Source of the DNA: JBDRNO01 sp043811005
GTDB taxonomy: Bacteria; Bacteroidota; Bacteroidia; NORP154
Length of the DNA: 64,000 nt
Reading direction: 5' to 3'
Assembly: GCA_043811005.1 (NCBI GenBank)
Contig: JBDRNO010000094.1
Span: 1-64,000 of the forward strand
Below the pieces are notes generated by a model, which worked only from the letters and a program-made list of their open reading frames with translations, searched no databases and was not told where the DNA came from. The translations under genes and the position numbers were made by a program. Below are positions 60,142 through 64,000 of the stretch, piece by piece (the stretch's first letter is position 1; every line of letters starts with the position of its first letter).

Positions 60142-63100
60142 TTATTGTCTCGAAATTTTAGTATTTTCAATAGAATTTATTTTGCGATGCTCTATTTTTA
60201 TAACTAATATATATGTTTTTATTTCATCACCTAACTCAATTAATGATCCTTCTTTTGCATCAATATTCTCAATTATATCCAAAGAAGATGCTAAAGTTTC
60301 AGAGCAAATATAATGCAAATTATTATTAATTGCCGAATTTATTGCTTTATTACTTTGAATTTTTAATAAAATTTTATCCGTTACCTCAAATTCTTTTTCT
60401 TTTCTCAGGTTTTGGATCTTGTTAACCAATTCGCGTGCAACTCCTTCTTCTTTTAATTTATCAGTGATAGTAATATCCAGGGCAATTGTCAGTGTTCCCA
60501 TGCTTGAGACAAGCCATCCCGGAATGTCCTCTGATGTGATCTCAACATCATCAAGGGTTATTGCAATAGTTTCTCCATTAATTATTAATTCATACGAATT
60601 TCCTCTCTCAATTGTTTCAATTTCCTGTTTTTTTAATTGTTTTATTGCAGTTGTAATAGCTCCCATCTTCTTTCCATGCTTCGGTCCCAACACCTTAAAG
60701 TTAGGTTTGACCTTTTTTATAAGGATTTCGGAATCATCGGCAAGATACTCTATTCCCTTAACATTTACTTCAGAAAGGATCAGGTCTTTAACAGATTCAA
60801 GTTGCTCTTTAAAATGCGTATCTAATACCGGCACCATTATTTTGTTCAATGGCTGGCGTACTTTTATCCTTTCTTTTTTTCGCAAGGAAAGGACCATTGA
60901 GGAAATATTTTGGGCAATTTGCATGCGTTCTTCCAATTCTTTGTCTATTACAGATTTATCGAATTCAGTAAAGTCGGTTAAATGAACAGAGTTTACATCA
61001 AACCTGTTGGTTGGAATGTTTAGGTCGTAGAACAACCTGTCCATAAAAAAAGGAGCAATGGGGGCTGATAGTTGAGCAATGGTTATCAAACAATTGTATA
61101 ATGTTTGATATGCAGCAATTTTATCCTGTGAGTAATCACCTTTCCAGAATCTTCTTCTGCACAGGCGTACATACCAATTGCTTAAATGATCAACAACAAA
61201 CTGCTGGATCGCCCTTCCCGCCTTTGTGGGTTCATAATCGTCATAATATGCTTCAACATTTTTAACAAGCGAGTTCAGCAGAGATATTATCCACCTGTCA
61301 ATTTCAGGGCGGTCTTTCAAAGGAATTTCTTCTTCCTCATAAGCGAATCCGTCAATATTGGCATATAATGCATAGAATGCATAAGTATTATAAAATGTTC
61401 CGAAAAATTTTTTTCTGACTTCATTAATTCCTTCCTCGTCAAATTTCAGGTTATCCCATGGCTGTGCATTGGTGATCATATACCAGCGGGTGGCGTCTGC
61501 TCCGTATTTTTCAATGATTTCAAAAGGGTCTGCTGCATTACCCAGTCGCTTCGACATTTTATTGCCTTCCTTATCCAGCACCAGTCCGTGAGCTACAACA
61601 TTTTTAAAAGCCACTGAATCAAATAGCATTCCTGCTATCACATGTAATGTAAAGAACCATCCCCTTGTCTGGTCAACGCCTTCAGAAATAAAATCAGCCG
61701 GGAAATTTTCCCTGAACACTTCCTTGTTCTCAAAAGGGTAATGCCATTGGGCATAAGGCATAGCGCCTGAATCAAACCATACATCAATCAGATCGGGTTC
61801 ACGGAACATTTTCTTCCCCGAGGATGACACTAAGACAATTTCATCCACAAAGGGACGGTGCAGTTCAAAATTTTCCGGTAGCGGCTCTTTCATGACGCCA
61901 GCTTCTATTGCTTTGCTAACTTCCTGTTTCAATTCCTCAACCGATCCGATACATTTCACCTCATTGCCATCCTCGCTAATCCACACTGGCAGGGGCGTTC
62001 CCCAAAAACGCGATCGTGAAAGATTCCAATCCTGTAAGTTTTCCAGCCAGTTGCCGAATCGCCCGGTTCCGGTGGATGCAGGTTTCCAGTTGATCGTGTT
62101 ATTTAATTTTATTAATTTTTCTTTTACAGCAGTGGTCTTGATAAACCATGAGTCAAGCGGGTAGTACAGTATCGGTTTATCAGTTCGCCAGCAGTGAGGA
62201 TAACTGTGTTTTTGCTTTCCTATCTTAAATGCTTTATTCTCTTCTGCAAGTTTAATGGCTACCAATACATCTGTTGATTTGTAACCAGGGTCTTTCAGAG
62301 TTTCCGGATCTTCAAACTCCTGCCTCACATATTTACCGGCAAAATCTGTAACTTCTTTTACAAAACGCCCCTGCTTGTCAACCAGGGGCATATCATTACC
62401 CTCATTATCTTTCACTAAAATTGAAGGTATTCCTTCCTGCTGGCATACCCTGAAGTCGTCAGCTCCAAAAACAGAAGCCGTATGTACGATCCCGGTTCCC
62501 TCTTCTGTAGATACAAAATCGCCGGTTATAACCCTAAAAGCATCTCCGTCCGGCTGAACGTAAGGCATAAGCTGTTCATAGTATATTCCCTCCAATTCAC
62601 TGCCTTTATGCTCAGTTGTAATCTGGTAAGGAATAGCTTTATCATCAGGATTATAGTCTTTTAATTTAAGGGTTTTTGCTTCTTCCGAAAAAAATTGATT
62701 TAAAAGGTCTTTTGCCAGGATCACGCTTATTGGTTGATGTGTGTATTGATTGAATGTCTTAACCTTTGCGTAGGTAATGTTTTTACCAACAGCCAATGCG
62801 CAGTTGGAGGGTAGTGTCCACGGTGTTGTAGTCCAGGCGAGGAAATAAACATTCTCCTCATTGCTGTCAAATAATCTTTCCGACTTTTCATCCCTAAGAA
62901 CTTTAAACTGTGCCGTTATGGAAACATCTGTAATATCACGATAGCAGCCCGGTAAATTTAGTTCGTGAGTACTTAAACCCGTTCCTGCAGCAGGAGAATA
63001 GGGCTGAATGGCGTAACCCTTGTATAGTAATCCTTTGTCATATAGTTGCTTTAGAAGATACCAAACGGATTCAATGTAATCATTTTCGTAAGTGATATAC

Positions 63101-63543
63101 GGGTCATCAAGGTTAAGCCAGAAACCGATCTTTTTGGTCAGGTCATCCCAAACATCTTTATATCTCATCACTGCCTTGCGGCATTCGTCATTGTAATCTT
63201 TTATAGATATTTTTTTGCCTATATCTTCTTTCGTGATCCCTAAAGTTTTCTCAACATTCAATTCTACCGGTAAGCCGTGTGTATCCCATCCGGCTTTTCG
63301 TTTAACCTGAAATCCTTTTAATGTTTTATAGCGGCAAAAAATATCCTTTAATGTTCTTGAGGTTACATGGTGAATGCCAGGTAAGCCATTGGCAGAAGGT
63401 GGACCTTCATGGAAAATATATGCAGGTTTGCCTTCACGGTTTGAGATACTTTTATCAAATATCTTATTCTCCTCCCAGTATTTTAAAACATCCTTCCCTA
63501 TTTGAGACAGGTCGAGAGACTTATATTCAGTGTATTTTTTCAT
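60142..63543 (-). CDS. ileS: Isoleucyl-tRNA synthetase
   Basis: A 1133-residue class I synthetase. N-terminal HIGH-equivalent EGPPSANGLPGIHHVTSRT, then editing domain (WTTTPWTLPSNCALAVG, GTGIVHTASVFGADD), and KMSKRLGNAADPFEI. The C-terminal anticodon-binding part has NWYVRLCRRRFWKG. This longer, type-2-like form is usual in Bacteroidetes. Edits misactivated valine. Starts MKKYTEYKSLDLSQIGKDVL. The downstream DksA-like gene is in the same operon, ended by a strong terminator. Confidence 0.97.
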   Translation of the reverse strand: MKKYTEYKSLDLSQIGKDVLKYWEENKIFDKSISNREGKPAYIFHEGPPSANGLPGIHHVTSRTLKDIFCRYKTLKGFQVKRKAGWDTHGLPVELNVEKTLGITKEDIGKKISIKDYNDECRKAVMRYKDVWDDLTKKIGFWLNLDDPYITYENDYIESVWYLLKQLYDKGLLYKGYAIQPYSPAAGTGLSTHELNLPGCYRDITDVSITAQFKVLRDEKSERLFDSNEENVYFLAWTTTPWTLPSNCALAVGKNITYAKVKTFNQYTHQPISVILAKDLLNQFFSEEAKTLKLKDYNPDDKAIPYQITTEHKGSELEGIYYEQLMPYVQPDGDAFRVITGDFVSTEEGTGIVHTASVFGADDFRVCQQEGIPSILVKDNEGNDMPLVDKQGRFVKEVTDFAGKYVRQEFEDPETLKDPGYKSTDVLVAIKLAEENKAFKIGKQKHSYPHCWRTDKPILYYPLDSWFIKTTAVKEKLIKLNNTINWKPASTGTGRFGNWLENLQDWNLSRSRFWGTPLPVWISEDGNEVKCIGSVEELKQEVSKAIEAGVMKEPLPENFELHRPFVDEIVLVSSSGKKMFREPDLIDVWFDSGAMPYAQWHYPFENKEVFRENFPADFISEGVDQTRGWFFTLHVIAGMLFDSVAFKNVVAHGLVLDKEGNKMSKRLGNAADPFEIIEKYGADATRWYMITNAQPWDNLKFDEEGINEVRKKFFGTFYNTYAFYALYANIDGFAYEEEEIPLKDRPEIDRWIISLLNSLVKNVEAYYDDYEPTKAGRAIQQFVVDHLSNWYVRLCRRRFWKGDYSQDKIAAYQTLYNCLITIAQLSAPIAPFFMDRLFYDLNIPTNRFDVNSVHLTDFTEFDKSVIDKELEERMQIAQNISSMVLSLRKKERIKVRQPLNKIMVPVLDTHFKEQLESVKDLILSEVNVKGIEYLADDSEILIKKVKPNFKVLGPKHGKKMGAITTAIKQLKKQEIETIERGNSYELIINGETIAITLDDVEITSEDIPGWLVSSMGTLTIALDITITDKLKEEGVARELVNKIQNLRKEKEFEVTDKILLKIQSNKAINSAINNNLHYICSETLASSLDIIENIDAKEGSLIELGDEIKTYILVIKIEHRKINSIENTKISRQ

Positions 63544-63847
63544 TTCTTCCTCACTATTATCTATTTTTAAAAGGTTGCAAATTTAATAATATCGCGGAAT
63601 TTTATTAAAATTAAGAACATAACTTCGTAAGTTTATTGAAAAATATTGCCACTAAAGCTCAAAAGCACAAAATCTCACTAAATTTTTCTTTTGTGAAATT
63701 TAGTGTTTTTGCGGCAAAATATTGAAGTTCCGATACGATTAAATAATGTATCTTAGCAAAAAAATATTATTTGAACTTTTGTTCTATTATTAAAAGAACA
63801 TAGCTTTACAAGCTAATTAATCCGATACATTAAAAAAACAAACAACT
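63544..63847. repeat. 304-bp divergent gap with dispersed repeats
   Basis: Separates ileS (-) and pepD (+). Holds AAGAACATAACTTCGTAAG (63613 on), GCCACTAAAGCTCAAAAGCAC with inverted partner GTGTTTTTGCGGC (63648-63715), TTGAAGTTCCGATAC (63723-63737) and a second end-motif AAGAACATAGCTTTACAAG (63794 on). The order of blocks resembles the gldA/rsgA and atpD/ribF gaps. Confidence 0.6.
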
Positions 63848-64000
63848 ATGAGCACAGAAGTAAAAACCCTTGAACCCAAAGCATTATGGAATAATTTTGC
63901 TGACCTTAATGCTATTCCGAGACCATCAAAAAAAGAAGAAAAAGTAATCCTGTTCATCAAAGATTTCGGTGAAAAGCTGGGACTTGAAACCATGCAAGAC
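63848..64000 (+). CDS. pepD: Aminoacyl-histidine dipeptidase, 5' end only
   Basis: Only 51 residues are inside the window (MSTEVKTLEPKALWNNFADL...). The pattern LEPKALWNNFADLNAIPRPSKKEEKV is the N terminus of PepD-type M20 metallopeptidases (beta-Ala-His dipeptidase), with the IPRPSKKE turn. The gene runs off the edge, so catalytic residues are not visible. Cytoplasmic peptide degradation. Confidence 0.85.
   Translation, partial: MSTEVKTLEPKALWNNFADLNAIPRPSKKEEKVILFIKDFGEKLGLETMQD

Noticed and set aside
60419..60985. 188-residue plus-strand ORF antisense to ileS
   Set aside because: It lies wholly inside ileS, has low-complexity Ser/Ile-rich composition typical of an antisense shadow, and no family motif.

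Overview
The window is AT-rich chromosomal DNA from a member of the Bacteroidetes (Bacteroidota), probably an uncultured or environmental lineage. The evidence is several proteins with type IX secretion (T9SS) sorting domains of type A and type B, a PorP/SprF-family protein, the gliding ABC ATPase GldA, a split atpD-atpC pair with a short epsilon subunit, a DUF4837 lipoprotein, a Bacteroidetes-type thi operon, and promoter-like TTTG / TAnnTTTG boxes. There are no rRNA genes, no CRISPR array, no recognisable transposase or phage module. One tRNA-Phe(GAA) is present.

Layout. 0.2-3.6 kb: TPR protein, outer-membrane protein and coaX on the minus strand. 3.6-7 kb: tRNA-Phe, gpmI, a Fic protein. 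7-14.6 kb: a large T9SS cargo, metK, gldA, then rsgA and dtd. 14.7-18.8 kb: an AAA/DUF4143 ATPase with a repeat-rich promoter, a secreted nuclease-like T9SS cargo and its PorP/SprF partner. 18.8-25.6 kb: family 9 glycosyltransferase, membrane/TPR protein, atpC-atpD, ribF. 25.6-35.6 kb: LRR protein, then a TPP-riboswitch-controlled thiamine operon thiS-(lipoprotein)-thiC-thiE/tenI-like-thiD-thiE-thiG-thiH-thiF/moeB. 36-38.8 kb: a tightly coupled three-gene accessory operon led by a DUF4209/HEPN-like protein. 38.9-49 kb: PcrB-like synthase, tyrS, a 1427-residue T9SS protein, tatA, MltD-like transglycosylase, DUF4837 lipoprotein. 49-57.8 kb: a decayed tail-fibre/S74-like gene with a single in-frame stop, two further secreted proteins, a DUF4160/DUF2442 pair and a duplicated sorting-domain tail. 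58-64 kb: asd, lspA, a DksA-like protein, ileS and the start of pepD.

The most unusual theme is small palindromic DNA. Short inverted-repeat elements fill most gaps of 150 bp or more, with several families showing terminal inverted repeats and multiple copies. Palindromes also appear to have entered coding regions in frame in gpmI, dtd, thiG, the PcrB-like gene, the family 9 glycosyltransferase and a T9SS protein. One dispersed palindrome makes up the P3 arm of the TPP riboswitch. This resembles in principle the Rickettsia palindromic elements that are tolerated inside genes. The second candidate of interest is the DUF4209-led three-gene operon at 36-38.8 kb, which could be a toxin-antitoxin or defence-type module; that function is inference only.
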